DNA from: Actinomycetes bacterium
GTDB taxonomy: Bacteria > Actinomycetota > Thermoleophilia > RBG-16-64-13
NCBI GenBank assembly: GCA_024637095.1
Contig: JAGXFV010000018.1
Span: 1 to 64,000, forward strand
Direction of reading: 5' to 3'
DNA: 64,000 nt
Shown in pieces: positions 1-10,432 of the stretch. The notes under the pieces were generated by a model. The model had not been told where the DNA came from. It searched no databases and worked only from the letters and a program-made list of their open reading frames with translations. Position 1 is the stretch's first letter, and the number at the start of each line of letters is the position of its first letter. A program made the position numbers and the translations under genes.

Positions 1-1063
<1,063 letters not shown>

Positions 1064-1147
1064 GACTAACATTCTTACAGTTTGTTGCTATGCAGATTTG
1101 AAGGTGAGGCGGAAACGTTCCGCAGGAAGCAATAAGGTTTTGAGCTT

Positions 1148-1263
1148 TCCGGTGGCCATAGCGAGGGGGAAACACCTCTTCCCATTCCGAACAGAGCAGT
1201 TAAGCTCCTCAGCGCCGATGGTACTGCATGGGCAACCGTGTGGGAGAGTAGGTCGCCGCCGGG
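1148..1263 (+). rRNA. rrf: 5S ribosomal RNA
   Basis: TCCGGTGGCCATAGCGAGGGGGAAACACC...CATTCCGAACAGAGCAGTTAAGC...GCCGATGGTACTGC...GGGAGAGTAGGTCGCCGCCGGGA, just downstream of 23S. Confidence 0.96.
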
Positions 1264-1274
1264 ATTTTTCTTTT

Positions 1275-1307
1275 GAGCCCGTCTTCTAGAAGACGGGCTC
1301 TTTTTTT
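1275..1307 (+). terminator. rRNA operon intrinsic terminator
   Basis: Perfect inverted repeat GAGCCCGTCTTCTAGAAGACGGGCTC followed by T7. Confidence 0.95.
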
Positions 1308-1349
1308 GCCATGATCACGGAGTAAACGCAGACCGGCAAGGAGGCTCGG

Positions 1350-2252
1350 ATGGCTCGGAAGCTCGAGTGGGGAGTGCGCGGCGTCTTCCTGCCGATGATC
1401 ACGCCCTTCAAAGACGATCTCAGCATCGACTGGGAGGGCCTCGATACTCTGGTGGAATGGGCCATCGAAGAGGTCGGCGTCGACGGCCTGGTCCCCGTAG
1501 GCACCACCGGCGAATCTCCCACACTGGCTCACCAAGAGCACATCGAGGTCATCCGGCGGGTTGCGCAACGGACTTCTGGCCGAGTGCCTGTGATGCCGGG
1601 CTCGGGCTCCAACTCGACCAAAGAAGCGATCGAGCTGACCCTGGCGGCCAAGGGGGCGGGCGCGGATGCCAGCCTGCAAGTAACTCCCTACTACAACAAG
1701 CCCACCCAGGCGCAGCTCTACGAGCATTTCAAGGCAATCGGGCATGCCGCAGACCTACCTATTGTCCTCTACAACATTCCGGGCCGAACCGGTCGTAACA
1801 TCGATCCAGCGACCACCATTCGCCTCTGGAAGGAAGTGCCTCAGGTGGTGGGCACCAAGGAGGCGAGCGGCGACCTGCAGCAGGCGATGGCGGTGCTGGC
1901 AGAGACCGACGATACCTTCACCATGTACTCCGGCGAGGACATCATGACGTTCGCCCTCCTCTGCCACGGAGGCGCCGGCGCCATCGCGGCGGTCGCGCAC
2001 GTGGTGGGCAAGGAAATCTCCGAGATGTGCCGAGCGGTGTGGGATGGGGAGTTGGAGCGCGCCCGCGAACTTCACTTCCGGACCATGGCCGTGGTGCGGG
2101 CACTTTTCGTAGAACCCAATCCCATCCCCGTGAAGCAGGCGATTGCCTGGCTGGGTCTGCCCGCCGGACCGCTTCGTCCTCCGCTGGGGCCGCTCAGCCC
2201 GGAGGGGATGGAGGTACTGCGCCGTGAGATGAAAGCCGGCGGTTGGCTCTAA
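1350..2252 (+). CDS. dapA: 4-hydroxy-tetrahydrodipicolinate synthase
   Basis: GVFLPMITPF, GTTGESPTL, PYYNKPTQ, YNIPGRTG, GTKEASGD motifs of DHDPS. Confidence 0.93.
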   Translation: MARKLEWGVRGVFLPMITPFKDDLSIDWEGLDTLVEWAIEEVGVDGLVPVGTTGESPTLAHQEHIEVIRRVAQRTSGRVPVMPGSGSNSTKEAIELTLAAKGAGADASLQVTPYYNKPTQAQLYEHFKAIGHAADLPIVLYNIPGRTGRNIDPATTIRLWKEVPQVVGTKEASGDLQQAMAVLAETDDTFTMYSGEDIMTFALLCHGGAGAIAAVAHVVGKEISEMCRAVWDGELERARELHFRTMAVVRALFVEPNPIPVKQAIAWLGLPAGPLRPPLGPLSPEGMEVLRREMKAGGWL

Positions 2253-2330
2253 GGCACTGATGGCGCTCGGCCGCGGCCGGCCACTGGGCTGAGATCCCAT
2301 CTGCGGGGACCGCAACGGCCGGCCCCCGAG

Positions 2331-2789
2331 TCAGGACAGAAAGCGGTGGAAGCGGTAGCGTAGCTGTTCTTCCGGTACCGCGCCTTCCAGCTTGTCCAGT
2401 ATCCGCCCCTGGTCGATCACCGCGACCGTGGGCGTCGCGTTAACGCCATAGCGGGCGGCCGTGATTCGGTTTTCGTCAATATTCAGCTTGGCCACGCGCA
2501 CGCGGTCAGAGACTTCCTTTGCCAGCTTTCTCATAACGGGTTCCAGGCGTTGGCAATACAGGCAGTACGGCGACCAGAACTCCATTAGCACCGGAACCGG
2601 TGACTTTTGCACGGTTTGCTCGAAGTTGGCATCGGTCACGGTCAGGGGCTCCGTCTGCCGCTGCGGCAGGTCGAGCGGCGCGTGACACTTCGCGCAGGTG
2701 GGCCGGGCCTGCTCCGCCCGCGCCAGGTCGACGCGGTTCTTTGTGCCGCACGAGGGACAGCGCACGACCACCTTTCCTGCTGGGTTCAC
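2331..2789 (-). CDS. Thioredoxin-fold protein with N-terminal zinc ribbon (TrxC-like), active site CLYC
   Basis: CPSCGTKNRV...CAKCHAPL zinc ribbon; VLMEFWSPYCLYCQRLEPVMRKLAKE and NATPTVAVIDQG thioredoxin motifs. Confidence 0.88.
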   Translation of the reverse strand: MNPAGKVVVRCPSCGTKNRVDLARAEQARPTCAKCHAPLDLPQRQTEPLTVTDANFEQTVQKSPVPVLMEFWSPYCLYCQRLEPVMRKLAKEVSDRVRVAKLNIDENRITAARYGVNATPTVAVIDQGRILDKLEGAVPEEQLRYRFHRFLS

Positions 2790-3005
2790 CGGGAACTCCT
2801 TTTGTCTTTTCGGTCGGGGCGGGCTTCCGTTGCGCCTAACACTAGATACCCGAGAACCCGGCCGCCCATTACAACCGGTTCGCTGAGCCTACCTCGGACC
2901 AAGGACTCATTCGCTTCCTATTCGAGCTTGGTTAGCCTGAAAGCCGGTTTGCAGCGATTGCCAATGGATGCCCCATCCTCAAGCAATGCAATGAGCGGCC
3001 GATAG

Positions 3006-3800
3006 ATGGGGTGGAGTTTCGTCGAAGAAGGGGTGACGGTGGATCTGATCGAGGCCTACATGGCGATGGTTGCCCTCCTGGCCGGGATGGTCGTGGGGAG
3101 CTTTCTTAATGTCGTCATCTACCGGTTGCCGGCCGGAGAGTCCCTCGTCGCTCCAGGATCTCACTGTCCCGAGTGCGGCCATCCCGTGCGCTGGTATCAC
3201 AACGTGCCCGTGATGGGATGGCTCCTCCTGAGAGGCAGTTGCTACGACTGCGGAGCCAGAATTTCCATTCGCTATCCGTTCATAGAATCCCTGACCGGCG
3301 CCGGCTTCCTGGTCGCCTATTTGGTGTTCGGGGTCCAGCCCGAGCTGATTCTGGCCTGGGCTTTCCTCGCGGCGCTTATTGCGGTGGCCTTCATCGACCT
3401 CGATCACTTCATCATTCCCAACCGGATCGTTCTGCCGGGCGCAGTGATAGGGGTGATGGCCTCCCTGGCGCTGCATCCCGAAAGATGGTGGGAGTACCTC
3501 TTGGCCGGGCTCGGGGCGGCCGGCTTCTTGCTGATCATAGCGATGCTTTGGCCGGGAGGCATGGGCGCCGGCGATATCAAACTCGCTTTGATGATGGGCT
3601 TCGTGCTCGGCCGGGACGTGCTGGTCGCGATGTTCCTGTCCTTTCTAGTGGGGGGCCTGGTCGGCATTGCTCTCTTGACCCTAAAGCTCAAGGGCCGCAA
3701 GGACCGGATCCCCTTCGGGCCCTACTTGGCGCTGGGTGCGGCCACGGGGATTCTGGTCGGACGGCAACTGCTCGACTCATATCTTTCTTTGTACGGTTAA
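3006..3800 (+). CDS. pilD: Prepilin peptidase (A24 family)
   Basis: GMVVGSFLNVVIYRLP; CPECGHPVRWYHNVPVMGWLLLRGSCYDCGARIS; GAGDIKLALMMG. True start may be GTG at 3033 or 3039. Confidence 0.93.
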   Translation: MGWSFVEEGVTVDLIEAYMAMVALLAGMVVGSFLNVVIYRLPAGESLVAPGSHCPECGHPVRWYHNVPVMGWLLLRGSCYDCGARISIRYPFIESLTGAGFLVAYLVFGVQPELILAWAFLAALIAVAFIDLDHFIIPNRIVLPGAVIGVMASLALHPERWWEYLLAGLGAAGFLLIIAMLWPGGMGAGDIKLALMMGFVLGRDVLVAMFLSFLVGGLVGIALLTLKLKGRKDRIPFGPYLALGAATGILVGRQLLDSYLSLYG

Positions 3801-3953
3801 TGGTCGTCTCGACGCAAATTGCTGGAGACCGGCCGTATCTGAAGGCTTGCGAGGGCGTTAATGCACGGCAGGAGGCGGGTGCAGAGTGAGAAGCATCATA
3901 GGGCAAATAGTGGGAGTAGTGTCGTTGCTCACGCGCAATCTGGGTGAGGTTGA

Positions 3954-5063
3954 ATGATGGGCCTCTTTGGACGTCAGAACATGATTGGACTCGACATTGG
4001 CAAGTCGAGCATTGTGGGCGTGGAGGTGAGCGGTAGCTTGCCTTCCGCAGTGCTTAGCGCTTACCACGAGCGTCACATTCCCGAGGGCTTGGTCTTCGAG
4101 GGCGAGGTGATCGATTCGGCTGCTCTGGGCAAAGAGCTCAAGGCGTTTATGAAGGATTCCCCGCTGAAAGGCAAATCGGTGCATCTCGGCGTCGGCAACC
4201 AGAAAGTGATCGTGCGCACGATCGAGGTCCCCGAGATGGACGAAGAGGAGTTGCGCGGGGCCATCCAATTCCAGGCACAGGATTACATCCCCATCCCTGT
4301 CGACGAAGCGGTCTTGGACTTCCAGGTGGTCCGACGCTATGCGGACGAGGAGGGAGTGGGAATGCAGCAGGTATTGCTGGTGGCGGCTCAGCGGGACATG
4401 ATCGACGGATTCATGGATGCGGCACGGGTGGCCGGACTCAAGGTAGACGGCATCGACGTCTCGGCCTTTGCGCTCATCCGGGCGCTGGCTCCGCAGGTGG
4501 CCTTCGTCGACCAGGGGTCGGAAGATCAGGGCGCCTACGCCATCGTGAACATCTCCTCTTCAGTGTCGAGCCTTGTGGTGGCGCTCGACGGAGTGCCCAA
4601 GTTCACGCGGATCATCGGCACGGCCTTCGATCAGTTCATCTCGGTCCTCACCGAGGGCCAGGCCATCCTCCCCGAGGACGCCTTGCTGCTGGCGGAGCGC
4701 ATCGGGCTGCCCGGGCCGCAGGAACCGGAAAGCGAGACTTACAACCCCGCGGTCATCCAAGAGGTGCAGGAGGGCCTGGCGCGGATGGCGGAAGAACTGG
4801 GAGACGAAATCCGCCGCTCCCTGGACTACTACCAGAGCCAGGACTACTCCGCGTTCGTCGAGAAGGTCGCAATCACCGGCCGCGGCGCGATGATCCGCAA
4901 TGTTGACTCATACCTCTCGGACTTCCTCAACATGTCCGTCGAGTTGGGAAACCCCCTCCTGAAGATTGCCAACAACGCGACCGGTGAGGCGGACGAAGAG
5001 CTCGCTGCCGTGGCGCCGCGACTCGCCGTCGCCGTTGGCCTAGCCCTAGACGAGGTGGAGTAG
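3954..5063 (+). CDS. pilM: Type IV pilus assembly protein PilM
   Basis: FtsA-like fold: IGLDIGKSSIVGVEV, IEVPEMDEEELRGAIQFQAQDYIPIPVDEAVLDFQVV; followed by pilN and pilO. Confidence 0.93.
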   Translation: MMGLFGRQNMIGLDIGKSSIVGVEVSGSLPSAVLSAYHERHIPEGLVFEGEVIDSAALGKELKAFMKDSPLKGKSVHLGVGNQKVIVRTIEVPEMDEEELRGAIQFQAQDYIPIPVDEAVLDFQVVRRYADEEGVGMQQVLLVAAQRDMIDGFMDAARVAGLKVDGIDVSAFALIRALAPQVAFVDQGSEDQGAYAIVNISSSVSSLVVALDGVPKFTRIIGTAFDQFISVLTEGQAILPEDALLLAERIGLPGPQEPESETYNPAVIQEVQEGLARMAEELGDEIRRSLDYYQSQDYSAFVEKVAITGRGAMIRNVDSYLSDFLNMSVELGNPLLKIANNATGEADEELAAVAPRLAVAVGLALDEVE

Positions 5064-5758
5064 TGGTTCGCCGAATAAACCTAGTACCGCCGAGCGAGCG
5101 GCAGCGTAAGAAGACCGACCTTGGGCTCGTGGGTATCGTCGCGGGAAGCCTGCTGGTGCTGGGCGCCATTGGGCTGAGCTACTTCTACTTCACGGGAGTT
5201 GCCGGAGACAAGGAAGCGGAACTCGCCGACCTGCAGATGCAGCGACAGCAGATCGAGGCAGAGATCGCCCTGCTGGCTGAGTACGAAGCCTTGCAACTCG
5301 AAGTCGTGCGGACGGAGCAACTCGTTCAGCAGGTGTATGCTGGGCGGACGCTGGTCAGCGAGGTGTTTGGGGATATGAGCCTGGTGGTTCCCGATAACGT
5401 CTGGCTCGACAGCCTTGCCCTGCAGGCACCGGAAATACCGCTGACCGTCGCGGCCGCTCCCCAGGACACGGCGGCTGATCCGGCGGCTCCGCCGACGGCT
5501 CCCACCGCGCCTCCGGTAGCCTGGGCCCCCGGCACCGTCACGATCGCCGGAAAGACTTTCGATTACGACGATGTCGCTACCATGCTGGTCAGGCTGCAAC
5601 AGATACCGTCTCTCAAGAACGTTAGCCTCGCTCAGGCAAACGCCGACGGCGAAGATGACGAAGGCCTCAAGACCTTTTCGATCACTGCAGAACTCGTGAA
5701 CAAAACCCAGCCGGCGGACAATCCGCTGCCTCTGACCGCGGTGGAGGTGAGTAACTGA
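5063..5758 (+). CDS. pilN: Type IV pilus assembly protein PilN (fimbrial assembly family)
   Basis: RINLVPPSERQRKKT, single TM helix, coiled coil; position between pilM and pilO. Confidence 0.88.
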   Translation: MVRRINLVPPSERQRKKTDLGLVGIVAGSLLVLGAIGLSYFYFTGVAGDKEAELADLQMQRQQIEAEIALLAEYEALQLEVVRTEQLVQQVYAGRTLVSEVFGDMSLVVPDNVWLDSLALQAPEIPLTVAAAPQDTAADPAAPPTAPTAPPVAWAPGTVTIAGKTFDYDDVATMLVRLQQIPSLKNVSLAQANADGEDDEGLKTFSITAELVNKTQPADNPLPLTAVEVSN

Positions 5759-6438
5759 TGACCCGCCGGAACACCTACATGCTGACCGGTATCGTGCTGC
5801 TCATCGTGGTCGTGCTCTATTGGTTCTTCGCGTTGAGCCCCCTGCGCGGGGAGATTTCTGAGACCGAGACTCAGATCGCCAGCGAGCAGCAGGCGCTGGA
5901 CGCGGCGCGTGCCAAACTCGTGCAGATGGAACAAACCAGGGTCGAGGCGAAGCGCAACAACGCGCGTCTCATCGAATTGGCCAAGATGGTCCCGGTGGAA
6001 AACGAGGTCCCGAGCCTCATCCTGCAGATTCAGGATCTCGCCGCCGAGTCCGGCATCGAGTTCATGAGCATCTCGCCCTCACCGCCCGACGGCACCGTGG
6101 CGGACGTCGGCCAGGTGGCTCTGCTGCTGTCGTTCAAGGGTGACTTCTTCGACGTCAATGACTTTCTGTACCGGGCGGAGCAGATGGCGTCCGGACCGGG
6201 CCGGCTCCTGGCCGGAACCAGCGTTAATCTGACGGCGTCTGGTGAGCCCCGCGTGGGCTCCTCCCCGGAACTGCAGGTCGAAATCGCGTTGGATGCCTAC
6301 CGTCGAGCCGCGCCGGTCGGCCTTCCCCCTGTGCTAATGACGCCTCCGCAGCCGATTCAAGCCAATAACGAGCAGCCGACGCCCGACGCTCCCGCCGATC
6401 TCGAGAGCGAACAAGCCTCTGCGGCGCAGGCGAACTGA
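5758..6438 (+). CDS. pilO: Type IV pilus assembly protein PilO
   Basis: N-terminal TM, coiled coil, IPVENEVPSLILQIQDLAAESGIEFMSISPSPP-type PilO core; operon context. Confidence 0.87.
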   Translation: MTRRNTYMLTGIVLLIVVVLYWFFALSPLRGEISETETQIASEQQALDAARAKLVQMEQTRVEAKRNNARLIELAKMVPVENEVPSLILQIQDLAAESGIEFMSISPSPPDGTVADVGQVALLLSFKGDFFDVNDFLYRAEQMASGPGRLLAGTSVNLTASGEPRVGSSPELQVEIALDAYRRAAPVGLPPVLMTPPQPIQANNEQPTPDAPADLESEQASAAQAN

Positions 6439-6443
6439 CGGGG

Positions 6444-7016
6444 ATGGTAGATATGACGCAAATGAACAAGACTACGAAGCTCCTGCTGCTGTCCTTCCTC
6501 GCTCTGCTCGTTCTGGCGGCGCTGGGTTGCGGGGGTGGCGAAGAAGCGGTTACTGAGCCGACTCTGGTCGCCGAGGAAGCCGAACCGGTCGCTGCGCCTC
6601 CGGTACAACCGGTCTCCGTCAGCACGACCGTACCCTTGGTCGTCGATGCTCTCTCCACCTTCGAGAGCAAAGACCCGTTCGTGCCACAGTCGGTTACCAA
6701 TCCGGGAGGGGGCGGCACCAACACCGGCGGTACCACCGTCACCACCAGCGACTCGACCGCGACGACCGCCCCGAGTTCTGTGAGTAACGCGCTCCATTCG
6801 CTCAAAGTGCTGAGCATCGACGCGGTCAACGACATCCCCGTGGTGACCTTCGAAGTGGACGACGTCATCTACGCGGACCGCGAGGAGGGCGACACGGTCG
6901 ACACCTCCTGGGGACAGATCAAAGTGATCGAGATAGACGCCGAAGACCAGGTGGTCGTTTTCCTCCACGGTAGCGAGACTCGCAGCCTGGGTGTGGGTCA
7001 GGAGTACCTCAAGTAA
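6444..7016 (+). CDS. Lipoprotein in pilus operon (PilP-like position)
   Basis: Lipobox LVLAALGCGGG; Thr/Gly-rich linker; follows pilO. Confidence 0.6.
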   Translation: MVDMTQMNKTTKLLLLSFLALLVLAALGCGGGEEAVTEPTLVAEEAEPVAAPPVQPVSVSTTVPLVVDALSTFESKDPFVPQSVTNPGGGGTNTGGTTVTTSDSTATTAPSSVSNALHSLKVLSIDAVNDIPVVTFEVDDVIYADREEGDTVDTSWGQIKVIEIDAEDQVVVFLHGSETRSLGVGQEYLK

Positions 7017-7040
7017 CCCTCGGCCGCAAACCTTGCATTG

Positions 7041-7062
7041 AACGGCGCCTACGGGCGCCGTT
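7041..7062 (+). terminator. Hairpin after pilus operon
   Basis: AACGGCGCC-TACG-GGCGCCGTT perfect 9-bp stem; no strong T tract. Confidence 0.6.
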
Positions 7063-7135
7063 ATGCTTTAGAGGTTCCGACCGCGGATTGTCGAAGAGCA
7101 CGCCCGTAAGATGAGGGCGTCGTGAGGAGGAAGAC

Positions 7136-8329
7136 TTGCGTCGACTGAAGCTGGCTACCGCCGGCGAGTCGCATGGTCCCCTGGAGATCGCCATTCTCTC
7201 GGGCATTCCTGCCGGCCTGCCGCTCCTCGAGGAGCAGGTGGACCGCGACCTGGGCCGCCGACAACGAGGCTACGGGCGGGGTGGACGGCAGCAAATAGAA
7301 CAGGATCGGGTGCGCTTTCAGGCAGGCGTGCGGCGGGGTCGAACGACCGGCGCTCCCCTGGCGCTCCTCGTCGAGAACCGCGACCACGCCAACTGGTCGG
7401 CCACGATGGCGGCGGCGCCGTCGGCCGATCCCGATCCCCGTCCTGTGACCGTGCCCCGCCCTGGTCACGCCGACCTTTCCGGCATCGCCAAGTACGGCTT
7501 CGCCGACGCGCGGGACGTGCTGGAGCGCTCGAGTGCAAGGGAGACGGTGAGCCGCGTCGCCGCGGGGGCGGTCGCCAAGGCTCTGCTGGACCAATTGGGT
7601 ACCAGAGTTGCCGGACGGGTGGTGGCCATCGGCGGAATAGCCGACGAGCAACCCGTGGATCTGCGGGATCCTCTCTCGGTCGACTGGGAGCAGGTGGAGG
7701 CCTCCGATTTCGGACTGGCCTCGCCGGCCCTGGAGGAACGGGTCCGTGCTCGGGTTGACGAGGCCCGAACCCTTGGAGTCAGCCTGGGCGGGATATTCGA
7801 GATCTGGGCCTGGGATCTGTGTCCGGGCTTGGGCGGCTACGCAACCATGCAGGAGCGCCTGGATGGGCGTCTCGGCGGCGGCCTTCTCGGTATCCCCGCC
7901 ATCAAGGGGGTGGAGTTCGGTGCCGGCTTTGCCGTGGCCGCGGCTTCGGGGGACGAGGTTCACGACGCGCTCTACCCCGATGCGGCGGGGGGCGTCCAGC
8001 GCCGCACCAACAGGGCCGGCGGTCTGGAGGGGGGCATGACCAATGGCGCTCCCCTGGTGGTTCGGGCTGCGATGAAACCCATTCCCACCATGACCTCTCC
8101 GCTGCCATCGCTCGATGTGGAGACCCATGCATCCGCCTCCGCCCACCGTGAACGCAGCGACGTCGAGGCCGTGGCCGCCGCGCGGGTGGTGGGTGAGGCC
8201 ATGGTAGCTCTCATCCTGGCGGACGCGTATCTGGAGAAGTTCGGGGGAGACCGGCTAGCGGATACGCTCGCGTCTCTGGAGCACTACCGGCGTCGCGTGG
8301 AGGAGCGGGGGTTATGGCCGAGGTCTTAG
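7136..8329 (+). CDS. aroC: Chorismate synthase
   Basis: LATAGESHGP, RRQRGYGRGGRQQIEQDRV, NGAPLVVRAAMKPIPT; TTG start. Confidence 0.95.
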   Translation: MRRLKLATAGESHGPLEIAILSGIPAGLPLLEEQVDRDLGRRQRGYGRGGRQQIEQDRVRFQAGVRRGRTTGAPLALLVENRDHANWSATMAAAPSADPDPRPVTVPRPGHADLSGIAKYGFADARDVLERSSARETVSRVAAGAVAKALLDQLGTRVAGRVVAIGGIADEQPVDLRDPLSVDWEQVEASDFGLASPALEERVRARVDEARTLGVSLGGIFEIWAWDLCPGLGGYATMQERLDGRLGGGLLGIPAIKGVEFGAGFAVAAASGDEVHDALYPDAAGGVQRRTNRAGGLEGGMTNGAPLVVRAAMKPIPTMTSPLPSLDVETHASASAHRERSDVEAVAAARVVGEAMVALILADAYLEKFGGDRLADTLASLEHYRRRVEERGLWPRS

Positions 8330-8850
8330 CCCTGACCGGCTTCATGGGCTCGGGAAAGTCGGCGGCGGGCCGACGGGCAGCAGAAAGGCTGGGGTGGGAC
8401 TTCGTCGACCTCGACGAACTGGTGGAAGACCGCGCACGAATGCCCATCCCCGAGATCTTTGCCAACAGGGGCGAGACCGGGTTTCGGGAAGCGGAGGTCG
8501 AGGCGCTGACAGCCGTGTTCGCGGAGATCCCGGAGAGGCCCGCTCGTAACCTGGTCCTGGCGCTGGGTGGGGGTACCATCACGAACGAGGTGGCGCGCGA
8601 TCTGCTGCGGGAGCAGGCCTTTGTTGTCTATCTGGCCACTCCGGTACAGGTCTGCTGGAATCGTACCCGCGCCTCGGACCATCGCCCGCTGGCCGGTGAC
8701 CGGGCGTCCTTCGAGGAACTTGCAGACGACCGGGAATCCCTGTACGAGAGCAGCGCCGACATGGTGATGGACGCGGAGGATCTGCCCCTCGAGGAGATTG
8801 CGCGGCGGCTGGAGGAGCTCGGCCGCGCACTCGAAGGCTCGCCCTCTTGA
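8314..8850 (+). CDS. aroK: Shikimate kinase
   Basis: LTGFMGSGKSAAGRRAAERLGWDFVDLDELVE, P-loop; operon with aroC/aroB. Confidence 0.93.
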   Translation: MAEVLALTGFMGSGKSAAGRRAAERLGWDFVDLDELVEDRARMPIPEIFANRGETGFREAEVEALTAVFAEIPERPARNLVLALGGGTITNEVARDLLREQAFVVYLATPVQVCWNRTRASDHRPLAGDRASFEELADDRESLYESSADMVMDAEDLPLEEIARRLEELGRALEGSPS

Positions 8851-9935
8851 GCTGGCGGCTGGAGCTGCGCGGGGCCTCACGCGACTCGGTGATCCGCGGG
8901 GGCCCCGGTGAATTCGGTGCCTTTGTCTCGGAGTTGTCCGAGTGGGGAGGGGAGGAGCGAGGCCGAGCTTACGTTATCACCGACGCAAACGTGGCCCGGG
9001 AGCGGGCGGACGAACTTGAGCGACTCTCGCGCTTCGGCCCTGCACGGCCACTGATCCTGCCTGCGGGCGAGCCCACCAAAGACCTGGAAACGTTGGGAGT
9101 CTGCTACTCCTGGCTGGCCGAGGGGGGCGCTCGGCGCGACGACGTCGTCATCGCCTTCGGCGGCGGAGTGATTGGCGACCTGGCCGGCTTCGCCACCGCC
9201 ACCTACCTGCGGGGCCTGTCCCTGTGGCAGGTGCCGACCTCGCTGCTCGCTCAGGTAGATTCCAGCGTGGGGGGCAAGGTGGCGATTAACCTACCCGCCG
9301 GTAAGAACCTGGCCGGGGCCTTCTATCTGCCGGACGTGGTGGTGATCGATCCGGTGTTGCTCGACACTCTGCCGCGGGAGGAGTTCCGCAACGGTCTCGG
9401 CGAGGTGCTGAAGTACGGCCTTCTGGAGGGTGAGGCTCTGGTGACTCTGATCGAGGGATGCCTAGCGGGGGTGAACCAGCGCCTTCCAAAAGCCCTGGAC
9501 GAGATCATCGAACGTTGTGTGCGCTACAAGGCCGCGGTCGTGCAGGAGGACGAGAGGGAGACAGGGTTGCGCGCCGTACTCAACCTGGGGCACACCATCG
9601 GCCACGCCCTCGAGAAGTATCTGGGCTATGGCAGGGTGGGACACGGCCAGGGAGTCGTCCTGGGATTGTTGGTCGCCCTGCGGGTGAGCGAGGAACTCCT
9701 CGGTCTGGATCGGGACGTGAGGCCGCGAATGCTGCGCTTGATAACCGCCCTGGGCATACCGACACAGGTCGAACTTCCCGACATCGACGGAGTGCTCGAG
9801 GCGACGGGTTGGGACAAGAAGCTCTCTGCTTCGGGCAGGGGTTACGTCGGGCTGCGGAGACTGGGCGAGCCGGTGCTGGGTCTCAACCCTCCGGACGATT
9901 TGCTGCTCGAGGCGTTGGAGATGATCCGCATATGA
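8847..9935 (+). CDS. aroB: 3-dehydroquinate synthase
   Basis: FGGGVIGDLAGFATATYLRGLSLWQVPTSLLAQVDSSVGGKVAINLPAGKNLAGAF; NLGHTIGHALEK. Confidence 0.95.
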   Translation: MSWRLELRGASRDSVIRGGPGEFGAFVSELSEWGGEERGRAYVITDANVARERADELERLSRFGPARPLILPAGEPTKDLETLGVCYSWLAEGGARRDDVVIAFGGGVIGDLAGFATATYLRGLSLWQVPTSLLAQVDSSVGGKVAINLPAGKNLAGAFYLPDVVVIDPVLLDTLPREEFRNGLGEVLKYGLLEGEALVTLIEGCLAGVNQRLPKALDEIIERCVRYKAAVVQEDERETGLRAVLNLGHTIGHALEKYLGYGRVGHGQGVVLGLLVALRVSEELLGLDRDVRPRMLRLITALGIPTQVELPDIDGVLEATGWDKKLSASGRGYVGLRRLGEPVLGLNPPDDLLLEALEMIRI

Positions 9936-10432
9936 CCCGCGAAGGAGAGCCGAGAGAAAGCACCGCGAGCGCTCCACTGCTCGTGGTGATCCACGGCGTC
10001 AACCTTAATCTTCTGGGCGAGCGCCCCAGCGTTCACTACGGCAGCTTCACCCTGGGCGAGCTCGAGGACCGGGTGCGCGAGGCGGCGGAAGCGCGGGGAT
10101 ATTCGGTGGTCTTCGCTCAGACCAACCACGAAGGCGAATTCGTCGAACTCATCCATCGTTTCCGTAAAAAGGCAGCGGCCTTTCTGGTCAATCCCGGAGC
10201 CTGGACCCACTACAGCTACGCCATCCGCGACGCGCTCGAGTTGGTAAAGGGACCCATCGCCGAGGTCCACCTTTCCCAGATCGAGGAGCGGGAGGAGTGG
10301 AGGCGGGTCTCCGTCATCGCAGAGATCGCGCGCGTCCGGGTGATGGGTAAGGGCCCGGAGGGGTATGTCGAAGCGGTGGACCGGTTGGCCGCTGTGGCGC
10401 GCGGAGACGCACGTCCAGGAGGAGATGGATGA
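9932..10432 (+). CDS. aroQ: 3-dehydroquinate dehydratase type II
   Basis: VIHGVNLNLLGERPSVHYG, TNHEGEFVELIH, NPGAWTHYSYAIRDAL, EVHLSQIEEREEWR; ATG at 9932 inside the longer ORF. Confidence 0.94.
   Translation: MTREGEPRESTASAPLLVVIHGVNLNLLGERPSVHYGSFTLGELEDRVREAAEARGYSVVFAQTNHEGEFVELIHRFRKKAAAFLVNPGAWTHYSYAIRDALELVKGPIAEVHLSQIEEREEWRRVSVIAEIARVRVMGKGPEGYVEAVDRLAAVARGDARPGGDG

Noticed and set aside
3800-3954. Possible c-di-GMP (GEMM) riboswitch before pilM because of GGGCAAA
   Set aside because: The rest of the aptamer consensus (GGGACGCAAAGCC, tetraloop receptor) is not found.
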